Source: Lachnospiraceae bacterium (GTDB lineage Bacteria > Bacillota > Clostridia > Lachnospirales > Lachnospiraceae). From it: 40,599 nucleotides of DNA. Below the pieces are notes generated by a model. That model made no database searches. It was not told the origin of the DNA and was given only the letters and a program-made list of their open reading frames with translations. Each line of letters opens with the position of its first letter. Position 1 is the stretch's first letter. Below are positions 1 to 8,924 of the stretch, piece after piece. The translations under genes and the position numbers were made by a program. The stretch lies in contig JALEWA010000072.1 of the NCBI GenBank assembly GCA_022788085.1, positions 1 through 40,599 on the forward strand, in the 5' to 3' direction.

Positions 1-1287
1 GGTTGTCAGATGAATGCTAAGGACAGTGAGAAGTTGTTGGGAATCCTTCGTAAGATTGGATATGATATTATTGAGGACGAATCTGCCGATTTAGTATTCT
101 TTAACACATGCACTGTTCGTGATAATGCTAATCAGAGGGTATATGGAAGACTTGGTGTTCTAAGCAGCATGAAGAAAAAGAATCCTGATAAGAAAATTGC
201 TTTATGCGGCTGCATGATGCAGGAACCATCTGTCATTGAGAAAATTAAGAAAAGCTATTCTTTTGTTGATTTAATTTTTGGAACACATAATATCTATAAA
301 TTTGCAGAGCTGTTGACAACAATGTATACCAGTGAGCGAATGGTAATTGATATTTGGAAGGATACTGACAAGATTGTGGAGGATTTGCCGTCAGAACGTA
401 AATTCTCCTTTAAATGTGGGGTCAATATCATGTATGGCTGTAATAACTTTTGCAGCTATTGTATTGTGCCATATGTAAGAGGAAGAGAGCGAAGCCGTAA
501 TCCCAAGGATATTATTCGTGAAATTGAGCAATTAGTGTCAGAGGGCGTTGTAGAGGTTATGCTTCTTGGCCAGAATGTAAATTCTTATGGAAAAACCTTA
601 GAAGAGCCTATGACCTTTGCCCAGCTTTTGCAAGAAGTTGAAAAAATTGAGGGATTAGAGAGGATCCGTTTTATGACCTCACATCCAAAGGATCTGTCAG
701 ATGATCTGATTCAGGTTATGAAGAATTCCAAGAAGATATGCAGACATCTTCATCTGCCGTTGCAGGCTGGTTCTACAAAGATTCTTAACGCAATGAACCG
801 TAGATATACAAAAGAGCAGTATCTTGCGTTAGCAAAGAAAATCAGAGAAGAGATACCGGATATTGCGATTACCACAGATCTCATTGTTGGCTTCCCGGGA
901 GAAACACTTGAGGACGTGGAAGAGACAATCGAGGTTGTAAAGGAAGTGCAGTATGATAATGCATTTACCTTTATTTATTCTAAGAGAACTGGAACACCTG
1001 CTGCCGCTATGGAGAATCAGGTGCCGGAGGAAGTTGTAAAGGAAGGCTTTGATAAGCTTCTTAAGGTGGTACAGGAAACAGCAAGAGAACGTGTTTCAAG
1101 GCTGGAGGGACAGGTACATAGTGCTCTGGTAGAAGAAATGAATGAGCATGATGCAAGCCTTGTGACCGGAAGACTCTCGAATAATACGATTGTACATTTT
1201 CCCGGAGATGCAAGCCTGATTGGTAAAATTGTTGATGTAAAGCTAAAGGAATGTCATGGATTTTATTATATTGGAGAATTAGTGTAA
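1..1287 (+). CDS. miaB: tRNA-2-methylthio-N6-isopentenyladenosine37 methylthiotransferase MiaB (5' partial)
   Basis: This radical-SAM enzyme adds the 2-methylthio group to i6A37 of tRNAs that read UNN codons, the step after MiaA. The gene enters from the left edge: the first three codons read Gly-Cys-Gln and run on into MNAKDSE, so they complete the family GCQMN motif, and Met4 is internal rather than a start. In this fragment the three N-terminal-domain cysteines are C2, C37 and C71. The radical-SAM CX3CX2C cluster is C147, C151 and C154 in YGCNNFCSYC. The last ~65 residues form the TRAM RNA-binding domain. About 429 codons are present, so only the extreme N terminus is missing. miaA lies downstream in the same strand block, after mutS-mutL. 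Identification is secure. Confidence 0.96.
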   Translation, partial: GCQMNAKDSEKLLGILRKIGYDIIEDESADLVFFNTCTVRDNANQRVYGRLGVLSSMKKKNPDKKIALCGCMMQEPSVIEKIKKSYSFVDLIFGTHNIYKFAELLTTMYTSERMVIDIWKDTDKIVEDLPSERKFSFKCGVNIMYGCNNFCSYCIVPYVRGRERSRNPKDIIREIEQLVSEGVVEVMLLGQNVNSYGKTLEEPMTFAQLLQEVEKIEGLERIRFMTSHPKDLSDDLIQVMKNSKKICRHLHLPLQAGSTKILNAMNRRYTKEQYLALAKKIREEIPDIAITTDLIVGFPGETLEDVEETIEVVKEVQYDNAFTFIYSKRTGTPAAAMENQVPEEVVKEGFDKLLKVVQETARERVSRLEGQVHSALVEEMNEHDASLVTGRLSNNTIVHFPGDASLIGKIVDVKLKECHGFYYIGELV

Positions 1288-1303
1288 ATCACGTCGAAAG
1301 GAC

Positions 1304-1332
1304 TTGAAAAATGTAAAAAGAAGGAATATGAT
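1304..1332 (+). promoter_or_regulatory. Predicted sigma-A promoter for the SulP gene
   Basis: TTGAAA at 1304-1309 and TATGAT at 1327-1332 are separated by exactly 17 nt, in the gap between miaB and the SulP gene. This would start transcription near 1339 and give a leader of about 65 nt. It is a sequence match only. Confidence 0.6.
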
Positions 1333-1404
1333 AGAAAATGTTTTGTTAATAAAATTTTTATATTAATTTTATAAGGTTATAAGAAAATAACCGGAGGGAG
1401 AATT

Positions 1405-3048
1405 ATGGAAAAATTAAAACCAAAGCTATTTTCTGTCATGAAAACATATAGCGCTGCACAGTTTGGAAAGGATGTTGTAGCAGGTATCATTGTTGCGATT
1501 ATTGCACTTCCGCTGTCTATCGCACTTGCTCTTGCATCAGGTGTTGGTCCTGAACAGGGTATTTATACTGCGATTGTGGCAGGCTTTTTGATTTCCTTCT
1601 TTGGTGGAAGCCGTGTTCAGATTGCGGGGCCAACTGCTGCATTTGCAACAATTGTTGCAGGAATTGTTGCACAAAAGGGCATGGATGGGTTGATTCTTGC
1701 AACTGTTCTTGCAGGTATTATTCTTATTGTAATGGGATTTTTGAGATTGGGAAGTCTGATTAAGTTTATTCCATTTACGATTACAACCGGTTTTACAGCA
1801 GGTATTGCAGTAACGATTGCCATCGGACAGGTTAAGGATTTTTTAGGACTTACTTATCCTGCAGGAACCGTTACGATTGAAACAATGGAAAAGCTAAAGG
1901 CTGTTATAGAAAATATTGGAACCATAAATGTACAGGCATTGCTTGTAGGCGCTGTATGTCTTGCTATTCAGATTGTGTGGCCATATATCAATAAAAAGAT
2001 ACCTGGTTCCCTGATTGCTGTTATTGTTGGAATTTTGATGGTTCAATTACTTCACATGAATGTCAATACAATCGGTGATTTATATGAAATCAGCAATAAG
2101 CTTCCAAGTCTTCATATTCCGGCTTTCTCTTTACAGGATATTGGGGATATTTTACCGGATGCATTTACGATTGCGATTCTTGCTGCCATTGAGTCTTTGC
2201 TATCTTGTGTAGTAGCAGATAGTATGATTAATTCAAAGCATCGTTCTAATATGGAATTAATTGCACAGGGTATTGGTAATGTTGGTTCTGCGTTATTCGG
2301 TGGTATTCCGGCAACGGGCGCAATTGCAAGAACTGCTGCCAATATTAAAAATGGTGGTCGTACACCAATTGCAGGAATGGTTCACTCTGTTACATTAGTG
2401 CTCATTCTTGTTATATTGATGCCATATGCGGCTTTGATTCCAATGCCATGTATCGCAGCTATCCTTTTTATGGTTGCATATAATATGTGTGGTTGGAGAA
2501 CCTTTGTAAATCTGTGTAAATCAGCACCTAAGAGTGACATTTTAGTACTTGTGCTTACTTTTGTATTGACAGTAGTCTTTGACCTGGTTGTCGCAATTGA
2601 AGTAGGACTCGTACTTGCAGCCATGCTGTTCATGAAGCGTATGAGCGATGTGACAGAGGTAGAAGGATGGACTTATGTTGATGATGAGGACGATCCGGAC
2701 AGTATTTCTTTAAGAGTTGTTCCTGAGCATACATTAGTGTACGAAGTTTCAGGACCTATGTTCTTTGGAGCAGCAGATAAGATTTTAAAGATCACATTAA
2801 ATGAAGATACAAAGTGTCTTGTAATCAGAATGCGTAGTGTGAATGCCATTGATGCAACAGCTATGCATTCTCTGGAACAGTTGCATGATATGTGTGTTAA
2901 GAGGGGCATTCAGATTGTTCTGTCACATGTAAATACACAGCCAAAACTTGTTATGGATAAGGCAGGATTTACAAAAAAGATTGGTGAAGAGAATTTCTGT
3001 GCACATATTGATGATGCACTTGCAAGAGCAAATGAAACAATGAATTAA
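1405..3048 (+). CDS. SulP-family anion transporter with STAS domain
   Basis: This is a 547-residue inner-membrane permease of the SLC26/SulP family. Such proteins carry sulfate, bicarbonate or other anions, and the substrate cannot be read from the sequence. The N-terminal ~400 residues are strongly hydrophobic, with about a dozen membrane spans, and contain the family segments ALPLSIALALASGVGPEQG and QIAGPTAAF. A cytosolic STAS domain follows from about residue 430 to the end. The start is supported by CCGGAGGGAG just upstream of the ATG. The gene sits between miaB and mutS, with its own promoter upstream and a hairpin terminator downstream, so it looks like an independent unit inserted into a DNA-repair and tRNA-modification block. 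An imperfect hairpin (3061-3070 with 3086-3095) directly follows the stop. Confidence 0.9.
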   Translation: MEKLKPKLFSVMKTYSAAQFGKDVVAGIIVAIIALPLSIALALASGVGPEQGIYTAIVAGFLISFFGGSRVQIAGPTAAFATIVAGIVAQKGMDGLILATVLAGIILIVMGFLRLGSLIKFIPFTITTGFTAGIAVTIAIGQVKDFLGLTYPAGTVTIETMEKLKAVIENIGTINVQALLVGAVCLAIQIVWPYINKKIPGSLIAVIVGILMVQLLHMNVNTIGDLYEISNKLPSLHIPAFSLQDIGDILPDAFTIAILAAIESLLSCVVADSMINSKHRSNMELIAQGIGNVGSALFGGIPATGAIARTAANIKNGGRTPIAGMVHSVTLVLILVILMPYAALIPMPCIAAILFMVAYNMCGWRTFVNLCKSAPKSDILVLVLTFVLTVVFDLVVAIEVGLVLAAMLFMKRMSDVTEVEGWTYVDDEDDPDSISLRVVPEHTLVYEVSGPMFFGAADKILKITLNEDTKCLVIRMRSVNAIDATAMHSLEQLHDMCVKRGIQIVLSHVNTQPKLVMDKAGFTKKIGEENFCAHIDDALARANETMN

Positions 3049-3074
3049 CATAAATAAAAAACATAAAGCACCCT

Positions 3075-3102
3075 TTGAATTTTGATGCTTTTATGTTAAA
3101 AT
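3075..3102 (+). promoter_or_regulatory. Weak candidate promoter upstream of mutS
   Basis: TTGAAT at 3075-3080 and TAAAAT at 3097-3102 are spaced by 16 nt. If used, the transcript would carry the 3154-3184 hairpin in its leader before mutS. No better promoter is visible between the SulP stop and mutS. Confidence 0.3.
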
Positions 3103-3153
3103 ACATAAGGAAAAATAATAGGATATGCATAATATGTAATTCCTATCGAAAAT

Positions 3154-3184
3154 AAACGGGCAAACAAATACTTTGCCCGTTTTT
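3154..3184 (+). terminator. Intrinsic terminator or attenuator upstream of mutS
   Basis: A perfect 11-bp stem (AAACGGGCAAA at 3154-3164 with its complement at 3172-3182) has a 7-nt loop and a T run. It should terminate SulP transcription. It ends only about 48 nt before the chosen mutS start, which leaves little room for another promoter, so read-through or attenuation into mutS is possible. Confidence 0.85.
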
Positions 3185-3231
3185 CCTTATGCATGGAGAA
3201 GACGATTAACAGGAAAGGCAAGGTTTATGAT

Positions 3232-5883
3232 ATGGCTGGTTTGACACCGATGATGCAGCAGTATATGGAGACAAAGAAACAGTATCCGGACTGTATTTTG
3301 TTTTATAGACTCGGTGATTTTTATGAGATGTTTTTTGAGGATGCCATTACAGCATCCAGGGAACTTGAGATTACACTGACGGGCAAAGATTGCGGATTAG
3401 ATGAGAGAGCGCCTATGTGCGGTATTCCGTACCACGCAGTCGATACTTATTTAAATAAGCTTGTTTCTAAGGGATATAAAGTAGCAATTGGAGAACAGGT
3501 GGAGGATCCAAAGCTTGCCAAGGGAATCGTTAAGCGTGAGGTAATAAGAGTAGTAACTCCAGGAACGAATCTGAATGTACAGGCGTTAGAAGAATCCAAA
3601 AATAATTATCTAATGTGTATTGCCTGTTTTCAGAATAAAATAGGTATTTCCATTTCAGATGTTACAACAGGTGATTTTTACATGACTGAGGTGGAAGGAC
3701 TTGGGAAGCTTCAGGATGAAATCTATAAATATATGCCGACAGAGATTATTTGTAACGATGCATTCATGATGAGTGGTTTTGATGTAGACGATTTACGTAA
3801 CAGGCTTGGTATGGCTGTCTATTCTCTGGAGCCATGGCATTTTGATGATGATGGCTGCAAAAAGTGTCTAATGAATCATTTTAAGGTAAATACCTTAGCG
3901 GGACTTGGAATCGAGGATTTCCCGACAGGAATGATTTCAGCCGGTGCGATGATGCAGTATCTCTTGGAAACACAAAAGACTTCTTTGGAGCATTTCACAC
4001 ATATAACGCCGTATCTGGCAAGTCGTTTTATGTTACTGGACAGCTCAACGAGGAGAAATCTTGAACTTACGGAAACCTTACGTGAAAAGCAGAAAAGAGG
4101 TTCTCTGTTATGGGTGCTTGATAAGACAAAGACAGCAATGGGAGCAAGACAGCTCAGAAATGATATCGAACAGCCATTGATAAACATAGAGGATATTAAT
4201 GACAGACTGGATACCGTAGAACAGCTTTGTAAAAACAGCGTATCGAGGGATGAAATACGCGAATATCTAAATCCAATCTATGATTTGGAGAGACTTCTTG
4301 GAAAAGTAAGCTATAAATCTGCAAATCCAAGAGATCTGATTGCATTTGCTAATTCTATGGAAATGCTGCCTCATATTAAGACAGTTTTAAAAGAATTTGA
4401 TGCAAAACTGCTTGTGGAAATAGAACAACAGATAGACGGACTTGAGGATTTGTGCCATTTGATCAAGAGTGCTATTTGCGAAGAACCGCCTATTATGATT
4501 CGCGAGGGTGGTATTATCCGAAGCGGATTTGATGCAGATATTGATATGCTAAGAAAAGCGAAAACGGATGGTAAAACATGGCTGGCACAGCTTGAGGAAG
4601 AGGATAGGGAACGAACCGGTATCAAGAATCTGAAAGTAAAATATAATAAGGTATTTGGTTATTATTTTGAGGTTACAAATTCTTATAAAGACATGGTTCC
4701 TGATGATTATATCAGAAAGCAGACTCTTGTTAATGCAGAACGGTATACGACTCCAAAATTGAAAGAATTGGAGGATACGATTCTGAATGCTGAGGATAAG
4801 TTAAATACCTTGGAATATGACCTTTTCTGTAAGGTAAGAGATGATATTGCCGGACAGCTTGAACGAATCCAAAAAACGGCTAAGGCAGTTGCAAGGCTTG
4901 ATGTATTTGCTTCTCTATCTGCTGTCGCAGAGCAGAACCATTATGTCAGACCGAGCCTAAACGAAAAAGGAATTATTGACATTAAGGATGGCAGACATCC
5001 GGTTGTTGAAAAAATGATAGATCATGATATGTTTGTTGCAAATGATACATATCTGAATAATACAAATCATTGTATTGCAGTAATCACAGGTCCCAATATG
5101 GCAGGTAAATCTACTTATATGCGTCAATCAGCATTGATTGTGCTGATGGCACAGCTAGGAAGCTTTGTTCCGGCAAAAAGTGCTAATATCGGCATCGTGG
5201 ACAGAATCTTTACAAGAGTCGGTGCTTCTGATGATCTGGCAAGCGGACAGAGTACCTTCATGGTAGAAATGAATGAGGTCGCTAATATTTTAAGAAATGC
5301 AACGTCCAAGAGTCTTCTTGTATTGGATGAAATTGGACGTGGAACTTCAACCTTTGATGGTTTAAGTATTGCATGGGCAGTAATAGAGCATATTAGTAAT
5401 AAGCGTATTTTAGGAGCAAAGACACTGTTCGCAACACATTACCATGAGCTTACCGAACTGGAAGGCAAGATGAACAATGTCAATAATTACTGTATTGCTG
5501 TAAAGGAAAAAGGCGATGATATCGTATTCCTTAGAAAGATTATTAAGGGAGGCGCTGACAGAAGCTACGGTATTCAGGTAGCTAAGCTTGCAGGCGTTCC
5601 TGATATGGTCATTGACCGGGCAAAGGAAATTGCAGAGCAGCTAAGTGATAATGACATCACACAGAAGGTACAAAGCATTGCGGTAGATACAAGGGGCAAT
5701 GAGCGTAAAAAGCCAAAGCAGTCTTATGATGACATTGCAATGGGACAGATGTCGTTGTTTGATACGGTAAAAGATGAGGATATTATTAAGGAATTGAAGG
5801 AAATAGATATTTCAAATCTGACGCCAATGGAAGCAATGAATACACTATATAAGTTGCAAAATAAACTGAACAATCGATGGTAA
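3232..5883 (+). CDS. mutS: DNA mismatch repair protein MutS
   Basis: MutS recognises base mismatches and recruits MutL. The mismatch-reading Phe-X-Glu motif is F30-Y31-E32 in GDFYEMF. The C-terminal ABC-type ATPase has Walker A GPNMAGKST near residue 620, Walker B LLVLDEIGRGTSTFDG near 697 and the FATHYHEL histidine switch. I chose the ATG at 3232 (MAGLTPMMQQY), giving 883 aa. It matches the usual MutS N terminus and has purine-rich AGGAAAGG/AAGG sequence upstream. The in-frame ATG at 3193 would add 13 unusual residues and lies 8 nt after the terminator without a ribosome-binding site. mutL follows 32 nt downstream. Length is typical for Firmicutes MutS1. Confidence 0.97.
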   Translation: MAGLTPMMQQYMETKKQYPDCILFYRLGDFYEMFFEDAITASRELEITLTGKDCGLDERAPMCGIPYHAVDTYLNKLVSKGYKVAIGEQVEDPKLAKGIVKREVIRVVTPGTNLNVQALEESKNNYLMCIACFQNKIGISISDVTTGDFYMTEVEGLGKLQDEIYKYMPTEIICNDAFMMSGFDVDDLRNRLGMAVYSLEPWHFDDDGCKKCLMNHFKVNTLAGLGIEDFPTGMISAGAMMQYLLETQKTSLEHFTHITPYLASRFMLLDSSTRRNLELTETLREKQKRGSLLWVLDKTKTAMGARQLRNDIEQPLINIEDINDRLDTVEQLCKNSVSRDEIREYLNPIYDLERLLGKVSYKSANPRDLIAFANSMEMLPHIKTVLKEFDAKLLVEIEQQIDGLEDLCHLIKSAICEEPPIMIREGGIIRSGFDADIDMLRKAKTDGKTWLAQLEEEDRERTGIKNLKVKYNKVFGYYFEVTNSYKDMVPDDYIRKQTLVNAERYTTPKLKELEDTILNAEDKLNTLEYDLFCKVRDDIAGQLERIQKTAKAVARLDVFASLSAVAEQNHYVRPSLNEKGIIDIKDGRHPVVEKMIDHDMFVANDTYLNNTNHCIAVITGPNMAGKSTYMRQSALIVLMAQLGSFVPAKSANIGIVDRIFTRVGASDDLASGQSTFMVEMNEVANILRNATSKSLLVLDEIGRGTSTFDGLSIAWAVIEHISNKRILGAKTLFATHYHELTELEGKMNNVNNYCIAVKEKGDDIVFLRKIIKGGADRSYGIQVAKLAGVPDMVIDRAKEIAEQLSDNDITQKVQSIAVDTRGNERKKPKQSYDDIAMGQMSLFDTVKDEDIIKELKEIDISNLTPMEAMNTLYKLQNKLNNRW

Positions 5884-5915
5884 ACGTACAAAGGCTTTAG
5901 AAAGAGGGGATGATT

Positions 5916-7931
5916 ATGGCAGAAATTCATGTACTGGATGATAATACAATAGATAAGATAGCAGCAGGAGAGGTCGTGGAGCGTCCCTCAAGTGTTGTAA
6001 AGGAACTTGTCGAGAATGCCATGGATGCCGGAGCGACAGCGATTACGGTGGAGATAAAGGAAGGCGGAATTGAATTTATCCGAGTGACAGATAATGGTGG
6101 TGGAATTGAAAAAACACAGGTTCGAAATGCATTTCTTCGTCATGCAACAAGCAAAATCAATAAGGTTACTGATTTGCAGACATTGCAGAGTCTTGGATTT
6201 CGTGGTGAGGCACTTTCCAGTATTGCTGCTGTTTCTAAGGTTGAGATTGTGACTAAGACTAAGGATGATATGACAGGAATACGTTATTGTCTGGAAGGAG
6301 GAAGAGAAACAGAGTTTGAAGAGGTGGGGGCTCCTGAGGGAACGACCTTTCTTGTAAGAAATCTGTTCTTTAATACGCCGGTAAGAAGAAAATTCTTAAA
6401 AACTGCCATGACAGAAGGAAGCTATATTACAGACCTGTTAGAACATCTTGCTCTTTCAAGACCGGAAATTTCATTTAAATATGTTATTAACGGTCAGACA
6501 AAGTTCTTTACGAATGGCGATGGCGATTTAAGAGCGATCATTTACCGTATTTTTGGAAGAGATATAGCCAACGAAATGATACCTTTTCAAATTGTCGACC
6601 AAGAGCTTGTCTTAGAGGGATTCTTAGGTAAACCAACTTTGAACAGAGCGAACCGTAATTTTGAAAATTATTTCGTGAATCGAAGATTTGTAAAGAGTAA
6701 ACTCCTTTCGAAAGCGATAGAGGAGGGCTATCAGTCGTATCTTATGCAGCATAGATATCCTTTTTGCGTGATACATATTACGGTTCCGACGGGGGATGTT
6801 GACGTGAATGTACATCCGACAAAAATGGAGGTTCGTTTTTCGAATCAGAACAATGTGTACCGTATGATTGCGCAAAATATTTCAGATTTTCTGGCTGCAC
6901 AGGAAATGATACCGGAAGCAGTTCTGGAAGAGAAGAAAGAAGATGCCAAGCCTGCAAAAATTGAAGCACCGGAGCCATTTGAAAAAACACGTATACAGGA
7001 ACAACTTTTACGTGAGGAAAGCAGCTATAATCATGAGGGTAAGGCAGCAAGACACGAAGAGGTTGGCCAATTTCTTTTTAATAATAAAGTGGCATATAAT
7101 CGGGAAGAAACGAAAAAAGAATTGCCACAGCCCGAAAAGGATGTTTTCTTTGAAGATCATAGAGAACAACCGCCTATAAAGAAGGATGAGCCACTTGCAA
7201 CGGAGAAAAATGTTTTTCTACAAAAAATCCTTGGAGGACCAAAGGAACCGGACAAGAGTAATCTTGGCGTAATCAAGGCAAAGGATCACATTATAATAGA
7301 GAAGCCGGAACAGCTTAATTTCTTTGATGAAAAAATACTGACGAAGGAAGCAAAGCAGGAGTACCGTATTATCGGACAGGTATTTGAAACCTATTGGATG
7401 ATAGAATATCGTGATAAGCTTTTGATCATAGACCAGCATGCAGCACATGAAAAGGTCAAATATGAACAGATTTTGAAGAAGGTGGAGAAGCATGAAATGC
7501 TTTCACAAACATTAACGCCACCAATTATTATCAGTGTAACACCTAAGGAAGCAGACATTATTCGAAACTATGGGACTTATTTTGAAGAGCTTGGATTTCA
7601 GATAGAAGATTTTGGAATGAATGCTTATGCAATCAGAGGTGTGCCTTATGATTTGTTCGGTTATGAGGTAAAGGAATTGTTTGAAAATATTTTGACAGAA
7701 ATGTCAGAAAATCCTGTTCGTGGTGTTCCACAAATTATTCGTGAAAAAATTGCTTCCATGGCATGTAAGGCAGCTGTAAAGGGAAATAATTCCATGACCT
7801 ATGAAGAAGCAGATGAATTGATAGAACAGCTTCTTTCTTTGGAAAATCCTTATAATTGTCCTCATGGCAGACCAACGATTGTAACAATGTCAAAATATGA
7901 GATGGAGAAGAAATTTAAGAGAATCGTATGA
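5916..7931 (+). CDS. mutL: DNA mismatch repair endonuclease MutL
   Basis: MutL couples MutS to strand incision. The N-terminal GHKL ATPase shows ELVENAMDAGA, DNGGGI, HATSKI and SLGFRGEALSSI. A charged linker spans roughly residues 330-470. The C-terminal domain has the endonuclease motif DQHAAHE (D506) and the zinc-site CPHGRP (C648), so this is the nicking type of MutL found in organisms without MutH. I prefer the ATG at 5916 (MAEIHVLDDNTID, 671 aa) over 5910: GAGGGG at 5904-5909 is spaced 6 nt from 5916 but directly abuts 5910. The stop codon overlaps the miaA start by 4 nt, which implies translational coupling. Confidence 0.97.
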   Translation: MAEIHVLDDNTIDKIAAGEVVERPSSVVKELVENAMDAGATAITVEIKEGGIEFIRVTDNGGGIEKTQVRNAFLRHATSKINKVTDLQTLQSLGFRGEALSSIAAVSKVEIVTKTKDDMTGIRYCLEGGRETEFEEVGAPEGTTFLVRNLFFNTPVRRKFLKTAMTEGSYITDLLEHLALSRPEISFKYVINGQTKFFTNGDGDLRAIIYRIFGRDIANEMIPFQIVDQELVLEGFLGKPTLNRANRNFENYFVNRRFVKSKLLSKAIEEGYQSYLMQHRYPFCVIHITVPTGDVDVNVHPTKMEVRFSNQNNVYRMIAQNISDFLAAQEMIPEAVLEEKKEDAKPAKIEAPEPFEKTRIQEQLLREESSYNHEGKAARHEEVGQFLFNNKVAYNREETKKELPQPEKDVFFEDHREQPPIKKDEPLATEKNVFLQKILGGPKEPDKSNLGVIKAKDHIIIEKPEQLNFFDEKILTKEAKQEYRIIGQVFETYWMIEYRDKLLIIDQHAAHEKVKYEQILKKVEKHEMLSQTLTPPIIISVTPKEADIIRNYGTYFEELGFQIEDFGMNAYAIRGVPYDLFGYEVKELFENILTEMSENPVRGVPQIIREKIASMACKAAVKGNNSMTYEEADELIEQLLSLENPYNCPHGRPTIVTMSKYEMEKKFKRIV

Positions 7932-8869
7932 AAAGACCATTGATTATATTAACAGGACCTACGGCAGCAGGTAAAACTAAGTTGTCAATTGCACTTGCAA
8001 AGTCGATAAATGGAGAAATTATTTCTGCCGATTCCATGCAGGTATACCGCCATATGGACATTGGCTCAGCAAAAATCAAACCGGAAGAAATGGATGGCGT
8101 ACCACACTACCTGGTAGATATTTTGGAACCTACCGTGGATTTTAATGTGGTATTGTTTCAAAAGTATGCAAAGGCAGCAATGGAACAGATCTATAAAAAG
8201 GGTAAGATACCGATTCTTGTAGGCGGAACGGGGTTTTATATTCAGTCAGTGTTATATGATATTGATTTTACGGAGAATGAAGAAGACACCAAGCTTCGCA
8301 GGGAACTTGAAGATCTTGCCGAACAAAAGGGAGCGCAGTATCTTCATGAAATGCTAAGAGAATGTGATCCTAAGGCAGCGGAGGCAATTCATGCCAACAA
8401 TATAAAACGTGTGATACGTGCTATTGAGTATAACAGACAGACCGGTAAAAAAATCTCTGAACATAATGAAGCAGAACACCAAAAGGAAGCGGCGTACGAT
8501 TCACGTTATTTTATCTTGACGGATGAAAGAGAACACCTGTACCAAAATATTGATAAGCGTGTTGATATTATGTTGGAAGAAGGGCTTATCGAGGAAGTAA
8601 AACATCTTCTTGATTTAGGGTGTAAGCGTGAATCGACGGCAATGCAGGGGCTTGGATATAAGGAAATGATTGCTTATCTTCTTGGGGAAATTACTCTGGA
8701 GGAGGCAGTTTACCGGATTAAGCGTGACACCAGACATTTTGCAAAGCGCCAGCTTACATGGTTTCGTCGTGAAAAAGATGTGATATGGGTAGAAAAAGAT
8801 AAATTTGCATATGATGAGCAAAAGATGTTACAATATATTATTGGCTGTTGTAAAGGAACCATCCTGTAA
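7928..8869 (+). CDS. miaA: tRNA dimethylallyltransferase MiaA
   Basis: MiaA transfers the isopentenyl group of dimethylallyl diphosphate to A37 of UNN-reading tRNAs, producing the substrate for MiaB, whose gene lies at the left edge of the window. The 313-residue protein has the P-loop GPTAAGKT at residues 10-17, the family DSMQVYRHMDIGSAK segment and the downstream VGGTGFYI motif. Length and order are normal. The start overlaps the mutL stop (ATGA), and the mutS-mutL-miaA order is common in Firmicutes. A hairpin overlaps the stop codon. Confidence 0.97.
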   Translation: MKRPLIILTGPTAAGKTKLSIALAKSINGEIISADSMQVYRHMDIGSAKIKPEEMDGVPHYLVDILEPTVDFNVVLFQKYAKAAMEQIYKKGKIPILVGGTGFYIQSVLYDIDFTENEEDTKLRRELEDLAEQKGAQYLHEMLRECDPKAAEAIHANNIKRVIRAIEYNRQTGKKISEHNEAEHQKEAAYDSRYFILTDEREHLYQNIDKRVDIMLEEGLIEEVKHLLDLGCKRESTAMQGLGYKEMIAYLLGEITLEEAVYRIKRDTRHFAKRQLTWFRREKDVIWVEKDKFAYDEQKMLQYIIGCCKGTIL

Positions 8870-8884
8870 AAGATGGTTCATTTT
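8856..8884 (+). terminator. Weak terminator-like hairpin overlapping the miaA stop
   Basis: An 8-bp perfect stem (GAACCATC at 8856-8863 with 8872-8879) with an 8-nt loop is followed by ATTTTAT. The T run is short, so read-through into the next gene is likely. Confidence 0.5.
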
Positions 8885-8924
8885 ATGCGTATGAATGCAA
8901 AGGATGAATGGAAGGATAAGAGGA

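Noticed and set aside
3193-3231. Earlier ATG for mutS
   Set aside because: It adds 13 atypical residues, has no ribosome-binding site and lies 8 nt after a terminator. The ATG at 3232 fits the family N terminus.
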